The notes under the pieces were generated by a model. The model was not told where the DNA came from, did no database searches, and saw only the letters and a list, made by a program, of their open reading frames with translations. The position numbers and the translations under genes were made by a program. This document shows, one piece after another, positions 1 through 10,834 of a stretch of DNA of 64,000 nt. The stretch's first letter is position 1; every line of letters begins with the position of its first letter. Where the stretch lies: positions 62,001 to 126,000 of the forward strand of contig NZ_LXEP01000017.1 of NCBI RefSeq assembly GCF_001654835.1. The letters run 5' to 3'. The stretch is from Buttiauxella gaviniae ATCC 51604. GTDB taxonomy: Bacteria > Pseudomonadota > Gammaproteobacteria > Enterobacterales > Enterobacteriaceae.

Positions 1-1476
1 ATGACGTTTACTTTCCAGCGCGAGGATCGACAGAAGATCGTCGACCGGGTAATGCACATATGCGCCTTTATCTGCGGTTTCACCGTAAGGGATCCACCAC
101 AAACGCAGCATCGACATCACGTGGTCAATACGCAATGCACCGCAGCTGGTCATATTGGCGCGCAGCAGCTCGATAAATGGCTGATAGGCACGCGCCGTAA
201 TCACATGCGGATCCATCGGTGGTAAACCCCAGTTCTGGCCGAGCGGACCGAGAATATCCGGCGGGGCACCCACCGAGGCTTTCAGGCAGTAAAGCTCGCG
301 GTCACACCAGGTTTCAGAACCGCCTTCGGCAACACCTACCGCTAAGTCGCGATACAGGCCAATTGGCATTTTAAAGCCCTGGCTGGTTTGCCAGCATGCA
401 TCGAACTGAACGTAGGCCAGGTATTGCAGCCACAGATAGAAATTCACTTCGTCACTGTGTTCGGTGCAGAACTCTTTTACTTCAGGATTATGCGCGTCGC
501 GGAAACCTTCCGGCCATACCGGCCAGCCCCAACGCATTTCATCTTCTTTAACCTGGTATGCGTGCAGCGCATCGAAAGCGGCCTGGTAATAGAGGCTATC
601 ACCGCCTTCCTGCACAAACTTCTGGAATGCGACTACTTGTTCATCACGCGCACCGCGCCGCGAAAACTGCTTCCACGCCATGCGCAGAGCGGCCATCTTC
701 AGCACGGTCACGGCGGAATAATCCACCCATTGCGCATCACGGGCTTCATTCAGCATTTGCTGCGTGACCGGCATTTTCCACCAGTCTTGCGCTTCATCAC
801 TGAGCAAGAAATCATCGACCGCATTCACGTCGATATAAATCACATTCAACCATCGGCGAGAAGACGGGCTATACGGGCTGGCGCTTTCCGGGTTTGCTGG
901 ATACAGCGCGTGGATTGGGTTCAGGCCGATAAACGCCCCGCCCCGTTTTGCGACATCCACCAGCATGCGTTGTAAATCACCGAAATCGCCAATTCCCCAG
1001 TTATGCGCGGAACGTAAGGTGTAGAGCTGCACGCATGCGCCCCACAGTTTTTCATCCTGCATCAGTGCTACAGGTTCATAGCAGCGTTTTGGCGCAACAA
1101 TCACGCGGCACTGCCAGTGGTGTTCATTCTGGCTGACCGTCAGTTCGTGGTAGCCTTCCGCCAGCGTGGCAGGCAGAGTCAGTTTTTTGCCTGCCAGTGC
1201 ATGGCCTTTATGCTGCTTACCGTCTTCGGTCGTTAACTGCCAGCTGTAATCACCGTTGCCTTCCAGCACCGTCGCCATGCGAGTGCCAGAGGTAAACACC
1301 AGTACATTTGCCACTGGCGTCACCACCACCTTTTTCAAGGTGGTGGTACGGCTCATGGCTTCCAGCAAACGCTGCTTGGTATCCGCAGGAATAGCCTGCG
1401 GTTTGCCATGGGCGTTAATGTAGTTTGGGCTAATTCCCGCCTCAAGAGCGGCGTTATCAAGACGTTTGCTGTCCAT
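1..1476 (-). CDS. malQ: 4-alpha-glucanotransferase (amylomaltase), 3' end cut by window
   Basis: Amylomaltase transfers glucosyl and dextrinyl groups between maltodextrins in the cytoplasm, feeding maltose and maltotriose into longer chains that MalP can attack. The reading frame runs without a stop from ATG at 1476 to the window edge: 492 codons, against about 694 residues in E. coli, so the C-terminal part lies outside. The N-terminus (MDSKRLDNAALEAG) is the MalQ start as I recall it. The frame begins 8 bases after the malP stop, the usual malPQ operon layout. GH77 family membership is established knowledge. Catalytic residues in the missing part cannot be judged. Confidence 0.96.
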   Translation of the reverse strand, partial: MDSKRLDNAALEAGISPNYINAHGKPQAIPADTKQRLLEAMSRTTTLKKVVVTPVANVLVFTSGTRMATVLEGNGDYSWQLTTEDGKQHKGHALAGKKLTLPATLAEGYHELTVSQNEHHWQCRVIVAPKRCYEPVALMQDEKLWGACVQLYTLRSAHNWGIGDFGDLQRMLVDVAKRGGAFIGLNPIHALYPANPESASPYSPSSRRWLNVIYIDVNAVDDFLLSDEAQDWWKMPVTQQMLNEARDAQWVDYSAVTVLKMAALRMAWKQFSRRGARDEQVVAFQKFVQEGGDSLYYQAAFDALHAYQVKEDEMRWGWPVWPEGFRDAHNPEVKEFCTEHSDEVNFYLWLQYLAYVQFDACWQTSQGFKMPIGLYRDLAVGVAEGGSETWCDRELYCLKASVGAPPDILGPLGQNWGLPPMDPHVITARAYQPFIELLRANMTSCGALRIDHVMSMLRLWWIPYGETADKGAYVHYPVDDLLSILALESKRH

Positions 1477-1484
1477 GCGTTCCC

Positions 1485-3887
1485 TTAGCGTTTTGCCTGC
1501 CAGATGCGTTGCTGATAATCACGGATAGAGCGATCGGAGCTGAACATGCCGCAACGAGCCGTGTTAAGAATGGCGGCGCGCGTCCAGGCTTCCTGGTCGA
1601 GATACAGTGCATCCGCCAGTTTTTGCGCTTCTGCGTATGCGGTGAAGTCTGCCATCACTAAATACGGGTCGCCGCCTTGTTTACCGATGCTGTGCAGCAT
1701 CTGGTCGAACGCATGTTTATCGCCATCGGCATAAATGCCCTTCTCCAGCTCTTTGAGCACCGCATCCAGCGTTTTATCTTTCTTACGCCATTTCACCGGG
1801 TCGTAGCCTTTGGCTTTGAGCGCTTTCACTTCTTCGACGGTGTGGCCAAAGATAAAGATGTTTTCCTCACCCACTTTCTCGGCAATTTCGACGTTCGCAC
1901 CATCCAGCGTGCCAACGGTCAGTGCACCGTTGAGTGCCAGTTTCATATTGCCGGTACCGGATGCTTCTTTACCTGCGGTAGATATTTGTTCAGAAATATC
2001 CGCCGCCGGGATCATCACTTCCGCCGCAGAAACGCAGTAGTCAGGCAGGAATACCACTTTCAGTTGATCGCCAACGATCGGATCGTTATTGATGGCGTGG
2101 GCGACTTTGTTGATCGCGAAGATAATATTTTTGGCGAGGTAGTAACCCGGTGCCGCTTTCGCGCCAAACAGATACACACGCGGCACGCGGGCGGCTGTTG
2201 GGTTCTCACGAATTTCTTTGTACTGCGCCAGGATATGCAGCAGGTTCAGGTGCTGGCGTTTGTATTCGTGCAGGCGTTTGATTTGTACGTCGAACAACGC
2301 ATCCGGGCTTATCACAATTCCAGTACGCGCTTTCACAAATGCCGCCAGCTTCACTTTGTTCTGGTATTTGATGTCGCGGTATTCTTTGCGGAATTTCGCG
2401 TCATCGGCGTATTTTTCCAGACCTTCCAGCACATCCAGATCGTTGGCCCACTCTTTCTTGAGTTTCTTATCAAGCAGAGCTGCCAGCGCCGGGTTGCACT
2501 GTTTGATCCAGCGGCGCGGTGTAATGCCGTTGGTGACGTTATGGAATTTGTTCGGCCATAGCTGGTGATATTCCGGGAACAGATCTTTGACCACTAAATC
2601 GGAGTGTAGCGCCGCAACGCCATTCACGGCGAAGCCACTGACAACACACATATTCGCCATGCGAACTTGTTTGTCGTGCACAACGGCCAGTTTCGCCCAG
2701 ACAGCCTCGTCGCCCGGCCAGGTTTTAGTAACCAACTTCTTAAAGCGAGCGTTGATCTCATTGATAATCTGCATATGACGCGGCAACAGCGCTTTCACCA
2801 GCTTCTCATCCCAGCACTCCAGCGCTTCAGGCATCAAAGTGTGGTTGGTGTAAGCGAAGGTTCTGCTGGTGATGGCCCATGCGTCGTCCCAGCTCATCTG
2901 GTGCTCGTCGATAAGCACACGCAGCAGCTCTGGAATCGCGATAGTCGGGTGGGTGTCGTTCAGCTGAATCACTTCGTAATCAGCCAGTTCTTTTAGCTTA
3001 CGACCCGCCAGATGGTGACGACGTAAAATATCGCCCACTGAACAAGCGCACTGGAAATACTGCTGCATCAGGCGCAGTTTCTTGCCGTTCAGGTGGTTGT
3101 CGTTCGGGTAAAGCACTTTAGTCAGTTTTTCAGCGTCGATGCCCTGCTGTTCTGCTTTCAGGAAATCGCCGTCGTTGAATTTGGTGAGGTCAAACGGATG
3201 AGCGTGTTTTGCCTGCCACAAACGCAGCGGTTGCGCCACGCCATTACGGTAGCCGAGAACAGGCAGATCCCAGGCTTCGCCATGGAAGATGAACGCCGGT
3301 TCCCAACGCACGGTTTTACCGTCTTTAATCACTTTACCGCCAACGCCCACTTGCACATCGAGCGCTGCGTTATGCTGGAACCACGGGTAGCTGCCGCGTT
3401 TCCAGTCGTCAGGCGCTTCCATCTGATGTCCATCCTGGAAGGATTGACGGAACAGGCCGTACTGATAATTCAGACCGTAACCAATCGCAGACTGACCCAC
3501 CGTCGCCATGGAATCCAGGAAACATGCCGCGAGGCGTCCCAGACCACCGTTGCCCAATGCCGGATCAGTTTCTTCTTCCAGCAAATCAGTCAGGTTGATA
3601 TCGAACGCTTTCAGCACATCCGCCACTTCCTGATACCAGCCAAGGTTCAGCAAGTTGTTGCCCGTCAGACGACCAATCAAAAACTCCATCGAGATGTAGT
3701 TTACGTGGCGCTGCTGCTTCTCAGGTTTCGCAACAGGCTGCGCTGCCAGCAATTCGGCCAGCGCACCACTCACCGCATGCCACCATTGTTGCTGGGTCAT
3801 TTCGGAAGCAGAGTGAAGTCCGTAACGCTGCCACTGACGTGTCAGTGCAGCCTGAAATTGTGCTTTATTGAAGGTCGTCTGTGACAT
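1485..3887 (-). CDS. malP: maltodextrin phosphorylase
   Basis: Cytoplasmic GT35 phosphorylase that releases glucose-1-phosphate from linear maltodextrins. The frame encodes 800 residues (E. coli about 797). The pyridoxal-phosphate region [19 protein letters not shown] is intact near residue 650, as is the N-terminal [11 protein letters not shown] block. The open frame extends 11 codons further upstream, but [12 protein letters not shown] at 3887 matches the known MalP start and was chosen. It is the first gene of malPQ, transcribed away from malT. MalT-box-like motifs in the shared upstream region fit maltotriose-dependent activation. It is a paralogue of glgP (10835-13282), which favours glycogen. 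Confidence 0.98.
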   Translation of the reverse strand: MSQTTFNKAQFQAALTRQWQRYGLHSASEMTQQQWWHAVSGALAELLAAQPVAKPEKQQRHVNYISMEFLIGRLTGNNLLNLGWYQEVADVLKAFDINLTDLLEEETDPALGNGGLGRLAACFLDSMATVGQSAIGYGLNYQYGLFRQSFQDGHQMEAPDDWKRGSYPWFQHNAALDVQVGVGGKVIKDGKTVRWEPAFIFHGEAWDLPVLGYRNGVAQPLRLWQAKHAHPFDLTKFNDGDFLKAEQQGIDAEKLTKVLYPNDNHLNGKKLRLMQQYFQCACSVGDILRRHHLAGRKLKELADYEVIQLNDTHPTIAIPELLRVLIDEHQMSWDDAWAITSRTFAYTNHTLMPEALECWDEKLVKALLPRHMQIINEINARFKKLVTKTWPGDEAVWAKLAVVHDKQVRMANMCVVSGFAVNGVAALHSDLVVKDLFPEYHQLWPNKFHNVTNGITPRRWIKQCNPALAALLDKKLKKEWANDLDVLEGLEKYADDAKFRKEYRDIKYQNKVKLAAFVKARTGIVISPDALFDVQIKRLHEYKRQHLNLLHILAQYKEIRENPTAARVPRVYLFGAKAAPGYYLAKNIIFAINKVAHAINNDPIVGDQLKVVFLPDYCVSAAEVMIPAADISEQISTAGKEASGTGNMKLALNGALTVGTLDGANVEIAEKVGEENIFIFGHTVEEVKALKAKGYDPVKWRKKDKTLDAVLKELEKGIYADGDKHAFDQMLHSIGKQGGDPYLVMADFTAYAEAQKLADALYLDQEAWTRAAILNTARCGMFSSDRSIRDYQQRIWQAKR

Positions 3888-3954
3888 AGGGGCTCGGGTC
3901 CTGTGATGTTCTAATTTCATTACCCGTTAGTGTGCCGGGTGGCCTGGGCTTATT

Positions 3955-4000
3955 CCTCCTCCTGAGGGGGATTAGGGAGGGAGGAGTAGCGGGGAGTAGC
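3955..4000. promoter_or_regulatory. cluster of MalT-box-like motifs upstream of malP
   Basis: Three purine-rich decamers resemble the MalT box GGGGA(T/G)GAGG: GGGGATTAGG at 3967-3976 (one mismatch) and GGGGAGTAGC at 3991-4000 (two mismatches) on the plus strand, and CAGGAGGAGG at 3955-3964 on the minus strand (two mismatches). They lie 70 to 115 bases upstream of the malP start. Clustered MalT sites with mixed orientation are known for mal promoters. The assignment here is inference from motif and position. Confidence 0.55.
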
Positions 4001-4115
4001 TAAAAATGTGATCGCCGCCACTTAACGGTAGGTGCTTGCTGGCAGAATGCCCACCAGCACTGAATTTTTGCTTCGACCAACTCTACGCCTCGAATGGATT
4101 CATCTAATCAGTAGA

Positions 4116-4135
4116 TTTGTGACAAAGTGCAACTT
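4116..4135 (+). promoter_or_regulatory. probable CRP site of the malT promoter
   Basis: TGTGACAAAGTGCAACTT has a perfect left half-site (TGTGA) and a degenerate right half, about 130 bases upstream of malT. The E. coli malT promoter carries a very similar CRP site as I recall it, consistent with catabolite control of the activator. The rest of the 376-base malP-malT gap shows nothing else I can support. Confidence 0.6.
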
Positions 4136-4263
4136 ACAACGTCTGAAACCCTTAACAATCTTGCAATAAGCCTTAATCTGGTCGACCTTGTAGTTAGTAT
4201 TAATTACGAAGCGTGAAAAAAATCGCATTCGTGCATATCTCATACACAGTGAAGTGATTGACC

Positions 4264-6972
4264 ATGCTGATCCCCTCCAAATTAAGTCGTCCAGTTCGTC
4301 TGGAAAATACAGTGGTCCGCGACCGGCTGTTGATGAAATTATCGACAGCTAATAACTATCGGCTGGCGCTAATAACCAGCCCGGCGGGTTATGGGAAAAC
4401 CACACTGATTTCTCAGTGGGCGGCAGGGAAAAATGAGCTAGGTTGGTACTCTCTGGATGAGGGTGATAACCAACAAGAACGATTCGCCAGCTATTTGATA
4501 GCGGCTATTCAACAAGCAACATCTGGTCATTGTGTGACCAGCGAAGTGATGGTGCAAAAACGCCAATATTCAAGCCTGACAGCTTTATTCGCACAGCTCT
4601 TTATTGAAATGGTGGAATGGCATCGCCCACTATTTTTAGTGATTGATGATTACCATCTCATTACTAACCCTGTAATTCATGAAGCTATGCGCTTTTTTAT
4701 TCGCCACCAGCCAGAAAATATGACGCTGGTCGTGTTGTCGCGCAATTTGCCACAGCTGGGTATCGCCAATTTACGCGTGCGCGATCAACTGCTTGAAATT
4801 GGTAGCCAGCAACTCGCGTTTACCCATCCGGAAGCGAAGCAATTCTTTGATCATCGGCTCAATTCTCCACTCGAACATACCGACAGCAACAGCTTGTGTG
4901 ATGATGTTGCGGGCTGGGCAACCGCGCTGCAATTAATTGCGCTTTCCGCACGCCAAAACAGCAACTCATCGGCGCATCACTCTGCGCGTCGTCTTTCGGG
5001 CATTAATGCCAGCCACTTATCCGACTATCTGGCCGATGAAGTGCTGGATAATGTCGATGCGCAAACGCGTAACTTCCTGCTGCGTAGCTCAGTCCTGCGT
5101 TCGATGAACGATGCATTGATTGTGCGCGTCACGGGCGAAGAAAACGGCCAGATGCGCCTTGAAGAGACTGAGCGGCAAGGACTGTTTATCCAACGCATGG
5201 ATGACAGCGGCGAATGGTTCCGTTTCCATCCGCTGTTTGGCAATTTCCTGCGCCAGCGTTGCCAGTGGGAACTGGCGACAGAACTTCCGGATATTCATCG
5301 CGCCGCCGCAGAAAGCTGGATGGCGCAGGGTTTCCCAAGCGAAGCTATTCACCATGCCCTTGCCGCAGGCGACGCCACCCTGCTGCGCGACATCTTGCTG
5401 CATCATGCCTGGGCACTGTTTAATCACAGCGAACTCACATTGCTGGAAGAGTCGTTAAAAGCACTACCGTGGGAAAGCCTGCTGGAAAACCCAAAACTTG
5501 TTTTGCTTCAGGCGTGGCTGATGCAAAGCCAACATCGCTACAGCGAAGTGAACACTCTTCTGGCGCGTGCTGAACAAGAAATGAATGTCGTGATGGATGA
5601 TGTCATGCACGGCGAATTTAATGCCTTGCGCGCCCAGGTTGCCATTAATGACGGCAACCCTGAAGAAGCAGAACGCCTCGCAATGATTGCTCTCGACATG
5701 CTGCCGCTGGCTAGTTTCTACAGCCGCATTGTCGCAACTTCAGTTCACGGCGAAGTGCTGCACTGCAAAGGCGAGCTGACCAAATCGCTGTCGGTAATGC
5801 AGCAAACTGAACAAATGGCACGCCGCCACGATATGTGGCACTACGCGTTATGGGGCTTATGTCAGCAGAGCGAAATCTTACTGGCACAAGGCTTCCTTCA
5901 GTCTGCCTGGGAATCGCAAGAGAAAGCCTTTGCGCTTATTGAAGAGCAGCATCTTGAGCAGCTCCCACTGCATGAGTTTTTATTGCGTATTCGCGCGCAA
6001 TTGCTTTGGGCGTGGTCGCGCCTGGATGAAGCTGAAGCAACCACACGCATGGGTCTGGAAGTGCTTTCAGGCTATCAGCCACAACAGCAATTACAGTGCA
6101 TGGCGTTGTTAGTGCAATGTTCATTGGCACGAGGCGACCTGGACAATGCGCGTAATCACCTGAACCGACTTGAAAACTTGCTGGGCAATGGTGCGTTCCA
6201 TAGCGACTGGGTTTCCAACGCCGACAAAGTGCGGGTGATTTACTGGCAAATGACGGGCGATAAAAAATCTGCTGCCAATTGGCTACGCCTGACGCCGAAA
6301 CCAGAATTCGCCAACAACCATTTCCTGCAAAGCCAGTGGCGTAACATCGCTCGCGCGCAAATTTTGCTGAGTGAATTCGAACCCGCCGAAATGGTGCTCG
6401 AAGAGTTAAACGAAAATGCGCGCAGTCTGCGCCTGATGAGCGACCTTAACCGCAACCTGTTACTGCTAAACCAGCTTTACTGGCAGGCCGGGCGTAAAAG
6501 CGATGCACAACGTGTGTTGCTCGAAGCGCTGGCGCTGGCTAACCGCACCGGGTTTATCAGCCATTTTGTGATTGAAGGCGAAGCCATGGCGCAGCAGTTG
6601 CGCCAGTTAATTCAACTCAACACACTGCCTGAGCTGGATCAACACCGCGCGCAGCGCATTTTGCGTGAAATTAACCAGCATCACCGCCATAAGTTCGCCC
6701 ATTTTGATGAGAACTTTGTTAACCGTTTACTTACGCACCCTGAAGTGCCGGAGCTTATTCGTACCAGTCCACTGACTCAGCGCGAATGGCAGGTTTTAGG
6801 GTTGATTTATTCAGGCTACAGCAATGAGCAAATCGCCGGCGAGCTGGATGTTGCGGCCACGACGATTAAAACGCACATTCGTAATTTGTATCAGAAACTG
6901 GGTGTCGCGCACCGCCAGGATGCGGTGCAGCATGCGCAGAAGTTATTGAAGATGATGGGTTACGGGGTTTAA
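4264..6972 (+). CDS. malT: maltose regulon transcriptional activator, ATP- and maltotriose-dependent
   Basis: Signal-transduction ATPase of the STAND class that activates the mal operons when bound to ATP and maltotriose. The 902 residues (E. coli 901) contain a Walker A motif ([10 protein letters not shown], near residue 36), a Walker B-like LVIDDYH near residue 128, long helical repeats that bind the inducer, and a C-terminal LuxR-type helix-turn-helix ([20 protein letters not shown]). A TTG two codons upstream is in frame, but [13 protein letters not shown] at 4264 is the conserved start. It is divergent from malP and faces glpD tail-to-tail across a REP element. Confidence 0.98.
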   Translation: MLIPSKLSRPVRLENTVVRDRLLMKLSTANNYRLALITSPAGYGKTTLISQWAAGKNELGWYSLDEGDNQQERFASYLIAAIQQATSGHCVTSEVMVQKRQYSSLTALFAQLFIEMVEWHRPLFLVIDDYHLITNPVIHEAMRFFIRHQPENMTLVVLSRNLPQLGIANLRVRDQLLEIGSQQLAFTHPEAKQFFDHRLNSPLEHTDSNSLCDDVAGWATALQLIALSARQNSNSSAHHSARRLSGINASHLSDYLADEVLDNVDAQTRNFLLRSSVLRSMNDALIVRVTGEENGQMRLEETERQGLFIQRMDDSGEWFRFHPLFGNFLRQRCQWELATELPDIHRAAAESWMAQGFPSEAIHHALAAGDATLLRDILLHHAWALFNHSELTLLEESLKALPWESLLENPKLVLLQAWLMQSQHRYSEVNTLLARAEQEMNVVMDDVMHGEFNALRAQVAINDGNPEEAERLAMIALDMLPLASFYSRIVATSVHGEVLHCKGELTKSLSVMQQTEQMARRHDMWHYALWGLCQQSEILLAQGFLQSAWESQEKAFALIEEQHLEQLPLHEFLLRIRAQLLWAWSRLDEAEATTRMGLEVLSGYQPQQQLQCMALLVQCSLARGDLDNARNHLNRLENLLGNGAFHSDWVSNADKVRVIYWQMTGDKKSAANWLRLTPKPEFANNHFLQSQWRNIARAQILLSEFEPAEMVLEELNENARSLRLMSDLNRNLLLLNQLYWQAGRKSDAQRVLLEALALANRTGFISHFVIEGEAMAQQLRQLIQLNTLPELDQHRAQRILREINQHHRHKFAHFDENFVNRLLTHPEVPELIRTSPLTQREWQVLGLIYSGYSNEQIAGELDVAATTIKTHIRNLYQKLGVAHRQDAVQHAQKLLKMMGYGV

Positions 6973-7033
6973 CTTTCTGAAATAAAACTAGCAGATGAAG
7001 CTAATGCTTATCCGCACTATGGGAAAGGTGGTT

Positions 7034-7064
7034 GTAGGGTGGATAAACGCAAGCGTCATCCACC
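7034..7064. repeat. REP-type palindrome between malT and glpD
   Basis: An imperfect palindrome: GTAGGGTGGATAAACGC on the left is mirrored by GCGTCATCCACC on the right. The same core recurs in several other gaps of this window. It lies between convergent genes, the commonest REP position. No transposase of the REP-associated (RAYT) type is present in the window. Confidence 0.8.
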
Positions 7065-7071
7065 GCTAGTT

Positions 7072-8580
7072 TTAAGACGCCAGCGATAACTTCGCCTTAG
7101 CGCCCCTCTTTCCCAGCCACTGTGCCACTCGCGCCTGTTGTTCTTCGCTTAACCACATACCCAATTTGGTACGACGCCAGATGGCATCATCAACGCCACG
7201 CACCCACTCATGCTCAACCAAGTAACGCAATTCGGCCTCATAAAACTCATGCCCGAAATCTTCACCTAAATCACTGATGCTGGTAGCTCTGCCCAGAATC
7301 AAATCACTGTTGCTACCGTAAGTACGTGAGTAACGGCGTGCCAGGCTTTCGGTCAGGAACGGGTAACGGCGGCGCAACTGCGCGGCGTAATCATCACGGT
7401 CACCATTGATATCGCCACCCGGCAATGTGCAGCCTTTGGTCCATGCAGGCCCCATTTTCGGGTAATAACCTTTCAGCTTCTCCAGCGCGTGTTCCGCAAG
7501 TTTACGATACGTGGTGAGCTTACCGCCAAACACAGACAACAGTGGGGCTTTACCCTGCTCGTCATGAATATCAAGCGTGTAGTCACGCGTAATAGCTTGC
7601 GGTGAATCAGACTCATCATCACACAGCGGTCGCACGCCAGAGTATGTCCAGACAATGTCCTCGCGGCTCAGTGTCTTTTTAAAGTGCGCGTTATACGCAT
7701 TCAGCAGGTAATTAATTTCATTGTCATCGATGTGAACATCTTTCGGGTCGCCCTTATATTCAACATCGGTGGTGCCAATAATCGAAAACTCATCCATCCA
7801 CGGGATCACAAACACAATGCGCTTATCTTCGTTTTGCAGAATGTAAGCCTGCTTCTGGTTGTGCACGCGTGGCACGACGATATGGCTGCCTTTGATTAGG
7901 CGGATGCCATATGGCGAAGGCAACTGGAGGCCATCGTCAAAGAAGTTCTTCACCCAAGGGCCGGTAGCATTCACCAAGCCACGAGCGCGCCAGGTAAAGG
8001 TTTCGCCAGTATCAATGTCCTGCGCTTCGACAATCCAGTGGCCGTTTTCACGGCGAGCACTAGTGGCACGGGTGCGGGTTTTCACTTCGCCACCTTCACG
8101 CGTCACCATCTGCGCGTTCGCTAACACCAGGCGGGCATCGTCTACCCAACAGTCAGAATATTCGAAACCGCGCACAATATTAGGTTTCAGGACAGAATCT
8201 GCGCCAAAACGCAAACTGGTGGACGCAGGTAAACTGGTACGTTTACCTAAATGGTCGTACATAAACAGGCCAATTCGAATCATCCACGCCGGGCGCAGAT
8301 GCGGGCGATGTGGCAAACGAAAGCGCATCGGGAAGGCAATATGCGGTGCCATATTGAGCAGCACTTCGCGCTCGGCTAATGCTTCACTCACTAGGCGAAA
8401 CTCATAATGCTCCAGGTAGCGCAGGCCACCATGAATCAATTTCGAGCTATTCGATGATGTGGCACTGGCCAGATCCTGCGCTTCAAGCATCAACACGGAT
8501 AAACCACGGCCTGCGGCGTCAGCGGCGATACCAGCCCCGTTAATTCCTCCGCCAATCACAATCAGATCTTTAGTTTCCAT
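7072..8580 (-). CDS. glpD: aerobic glycerol-3-phosphate dehydrogenase
   Basis: Membrane-associated flavoenzyme that oxidises sn-glycerol-3-phosphate to dihydroxyacetone phosphate and passes electrons to ubiquinone. The 502 residues (E. coli 501) begin with an FAD-binding dinucleotide fold (VIGGGINGAG, residues 8-17). They include the family blocks KLIHGGLRYLE and IGTTDVEYKGDP. The gene is monocistronic and divergent from glpEGR, whose last product GlpR represses it. GlpR-like operators lie just upstream of the start. Confidence 0.98.
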   Translation of the reverse strand: METKDLIVIGGGINGAGIAADAAGRGLSVLMLEAQDLASATSSNSSKLIHGGLRYLEHYEFRLVSEALAEREVLLNMAPHIAFPMRFRLPHRPHLRPAWMIRIGLFMYDHLGKRTSLPASTSLRFGADSVLKPNIVRGFEYSDCWVDDARLVLANAQMVTREGGEVKTRTRATSARRENGHWIVEAQDIDTGETFTWRARGLVNATGPWVKNFFDDGLQLPSPYGIRLIKGSHIVVPRVHNQKQAYILQNEDKRIVFVIPWMDEFSIIGTTDVEYKGDPKDVHIDDNEINYLLNAYNAHFKKTLSREDIVWTYSGVRPLCDDESDSPQAITRDYTLDIHDEQGKAPLLSVFGGKLTTYRKLAEHALEKLKGYYPKMGPAWTKGCTLPGGDINGDRDDYAAQLRRRYPFLTESLARRYSRTYGSNSDLILGRATSISDLGEDFGHEFYEAELRYLVEHEWVRGVDDAIWRRTKLGMWLSEEQQARVAQWLGKRGAKAKLSLAS

Positions 8581-8593
8581 GTTGCCCTCACAC

Positions 8594-8632
8594 GCTTTCG
8601 TTAAAGTTCAAATATGTTCGTTATCGCTCATA
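8594..8632. promoter_or_regulatory. tandem GlpR operator-like sites upstream of glpD
   Basis: ATGTTCGTTATCGCTCAT at 8614-8631 is an inverted repeat matching the GlpR operator pattern as I recall it from E. coli glpD. A second weaker copy, CTTTCGTTAAAGTTCAAA, sits next to it at about 8595-8612. Both lie within 55 bases of the glpD start, where bound repressor would block transcription. Binding by GlpR is inferred. Confidence 0.65.
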
Positions 8633-8774
8633 CTAGCAAGAGTACGCGCGGTTTGTAACGAAAAAAAAACATTACTGCGTGATATGGATAACATAATGAC
8701 GTTAATATCAGCGGCCAGAGGGGAGATTCCCTTAATATAGCGCAAGGCAATTCAATAAAATGACGAGCAAAACC

Positions 8775-9104
8775 ATGGAAACTTTTGAGTGTATTGGTGT
8801 GGAAGAAGCGCACCAGAAGTTGCAGCAAAAACACGCTGTGTTAGTGGATATCCGCGATCCACAAAGCTTTGCGATGGGCCATACGCCGGGCGCGTTCCAT
8901 CTGACTAACGACCGCCTTGTCGCTTTTATGCAGCAAACCGATTTTGAAACCCCTGTCATGGTGATGTGCTATCACGGCAACAGCAGTAAAGGTGCGGCGC
9001 AGTATCTGCTGCAACAAGGTTACGATCAGGTGTATAGCGTCGACGGTGGTTTTGACGCATGGCATCGCCATTTCCCGTCAGAAGTCGCACACGGCGCGTC
9101 TTAA
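8775..9104 (+). CDS. glpE: thiosulfate sulfurtransferase, single-domain rhodanese
   Basis: Cytoplasmic rhodanese that moves sulfane sulfur from thiosulfate to cyanide or other thiols in vitro. The 109 residues (E. coli 108) form one rhodanese domain with the active-site loop CYHGNSSKG starting at Cys65. An upstream ATG at 8760 would add five residues. METFECIGV at 8775 aligns with the E. coli start MDQFECINV and was preferred. It is the first gene of glpEGR, 65 bases before glpG. Its link to glycerol phosphate metabolism is positional only. Confidence 0.96.
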   Translation: METFECIGVEEAHQKLQQKHAVLVDIRDPQSFAMGHTPGAFHLTNDRLVAFMQQTDFETPVMVMCYHGNSSKGAAQYLLQQGYDQVYSVDGGFDAWHRHFPSEVAHGAS

Positions 9105-9169
9105 TTCGTCAGGAAATGCCGGCGTTGCGGGTATACTCATTTCTTTTGTACGGATTTGGTTGAAACCTT

Positions 9170-10000
9170 ATGATCATGATTACCTCGTTTGCCAACCCGC
9201 GAGTCGCGCAGGCATTTGTCGACTATATGGCGACGCAGGGGATTATCCTCACGATTCAACGGCATGAACAAAGCGATATCTGGTTGGCTAATGACAGCCA
9301 GGAGTCGCGCGTTCGTGCTGAGCTTGAACAATTCCTCGCCAATCCTGGTGATTCACGTTATCTGGCCGCAAGCTGGAATACCGGCCACACTGGCAGCGGC
9401 TTGCAGTATCAACGCTATCCGTTCCTCGCTACGATTACGCAAAAAGCTGGCCCCTTCACAATGGTGATCATGGCCGCCTGTGTGCTGGTCTACCTGATGA
9501 TGCAAGTGATGGGCGACCGTGCGGTTATGGTCTGGTTAGCGTGGCCGTACAAAGACAGTTTGCACTATGAATTGTGGCGCTACTTTAGCCATGCTTTGAT
9601 GCACTTTTCTATTATGCATATCGCGTTTAACTTGCTGTGGTGGTGGTATCTCGGCGGCCCGGTAGAAAAGCGCCTCGGCAGCGGTAAACTCATTACGTTA
9701 ACGCTCATTTCAGCGCTGCTTAGCGGTTTCGTGCAGGCGAAATTCGGCGGCCCGCTGTTTGGTGGCTTATCCGGCGTGGTATACGCGTTGATGGGTTATG
9801 TCTGGCTGCGTGGCGAACGTGACCCTGACAGCGGCATCTATATGCAGCGCGGCCTGTTAGGCTTTGCAGTTTTGTGGATTGTGATAGGATTTTTCGATGT
9901 TTTAGGAATGTCGATCGCCAACGCCGCGCATATTACCGGTCTGGTGGTTGGCCTGGCGATGGCGCTGGTTGATACTTTGCATGCGCGAAAACGAACATAG
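9170..10000 (+). CDS. glpG: rhomboid intramembrane serine protease
   Basis: Inner-membrane protease that cuts transmembrane segments with a Ser-His dyad. It has 276 residues, the same length as E. coli GlpG: a cytoplasmic N-terminal domain (about 1-90) then six membrane segments. The catalytic motif GGLSG places the nucleophile at Ser201. The histidine lies in the sixth helix ([13 protein letters not shown]). [20 protein letters not shown] in the second helix is also typical. Start at ATG 9170 gives [11 protein letters not shown], like [11 protein letters not shown] in E. coli. It lies between glpE and glpR. Confidence 0.98.
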   Translation: MIMITSFANPRVAQAFVDYMATQGIILTIQRHEQSDIWLANDSQESRVRAELEQFLANPGDSRYLAASWNTGHTGSGLQYQRYPFLATITQKAGPFTMVIMAACVLVYLMMQVMGDRAVMVWLAWPYKDSLHYELWRYFSHALMHFSIMHIAFNLLWWWYLGGPVEKRLGSGKLITLTLISALLSGFVQAKFGGPLFGGLSGVVYALMGYVWLRGERDPDSGIYMQRGLLGFAVLWIVIGFFDVLGMSIANAAHITGLVVGLAMALVDTLHARKRT

Positions 10001-10022
10001 CATTTCAGGAGAATAAAACAGC

Positions 10023-10781
10023 GTGAAGCAAACACAACGTCATGATGCGATTGTCGAACTGGTTAAAAAACAAGGCTATGTCAGCACGGAAGAGCTGGTT
10101 GAGCAGTTTGCGGTAAGCCCACAAACTATTCGCCGCGATCTCAACGATCTGGCTGACCAGAACCTGATCATGCGTCACCACGGCGGCGCGGCATTACCTT
10201 CAAGTTCTGTGAATACGCCGTGGCATGACCGTAAAGCGACTCAGACAGCGGAAAAAGAGCGTATCGCCCAGAAGGTCGCCAGTCAGATCCCTAACGGTGC
10301 CACGCTGTTTATTGATATCGGCACCACGCCGGAAGCCGTCGCGCATGCGTTGTTGAATCACAGCAATTTGCGCATAGTCACCAATAACCTGAACGTGGCG
10401 AACACGCTGAAGGTTAAAGAGGACTTCCGCATTATTCTCGCCGGGGGCGAATTACGCAGCCGTGATGGTGGAATTATCGGGGAAGCGACGCTCGATTTTA
10501 TCTCTCAGTTCAGGCTGGATTTCGGTATTCTGGGGATTAGTGGCATCGACGGTGACGGTTCGCTGCTGGAGTTTGATTACCACGAAGTTCGCACCAAACG
10601 CGCCATCATTGAAAACTCTCGCTGCGTGATGCTGGTTGTCGATCACTCTAAATTCGGCCGTAATGCGATGGTGAATCTGGGTAGTATTGGCCTGGTTGAT
10701 GCGGTTTACACCGATGTGATGCCGCCCGCAGGCGTGATGCAGGTGATTGCTGAGAACAATGTGCAACTGGAGTTATGCTGA
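10023..10781 (+). CDS. glpR: glycerol-3-phosphate regulon repressor, DeoR family
   Basis: DNA-binding repressor of glpD and other glp operons, released by sn-glycerol-3-phosphate. The 252 residues hold an N-terminal DeoR helix-turn-helix (STEELVEQFAVSPQTIRRDL, about 20-39) and a DeoR C-terminal sensor domain (FIDIGTTPEAVAHAL). The start is GTG at 10023 with an AGGAGA ribosome site 11 bases upstream. The frame is intact here, whereas E. coli K-12 MG1655 is known to carry a damaged glpR. Third gene of glpEGR, convergent with glgP. Confidence 0.97.
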   Translation: MKQTQRHDAIVELVKKQGYVSTEELVEQFAVSPQTIRRDLNDLADQNLIMRHHGGAALPSSSVNTPWHDRKATQTAEKERIAQKVASQIPNGATLFIDIGTTPEAVAHALLNHSNLRIVTNNLNVANTLKVKEDFRIILAGGELRSRDGGIIGEATLDFISQFRLDFGILGISGIDGDGSLLEFDYHEVRTKRAIIENSRCVMLVVDHSKFGRNAMVNLGSIGLVDAVYTDVMPPAGVMQVIAENNVQLELC

Positions 10782-10801
10782 GATTGTTTTGCGTGGAACA
10801 A

Positions 10802-10828
10802 CCCTCACCCTCTCCCTGAGGGTGAGGG
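10802..10828. repeat. inverted repeat between glpR and glgP
   Basis: Two perfect 10-base arms (CCCTCACCCT and its complement) flank a 7-base loop, without a T-tract on either side. It sits between convergent genes. It looks like the CCCTCACCC/CTCTCCC class of enterobacterial REP-like palindrome and may act as a bidirectional mRNA 3' end. A related motif lies at 48163-48235. Confidence 0.7.
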
Positions 10829-10834
10829 GAATAA

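Noticed and set aside
1677-2561. Long plus-strand open frame opposite malP
   Set aside because: It lies wholly antisense to the conserved malP frame and its translation has no recognisable domain; a codon-bias shadow.
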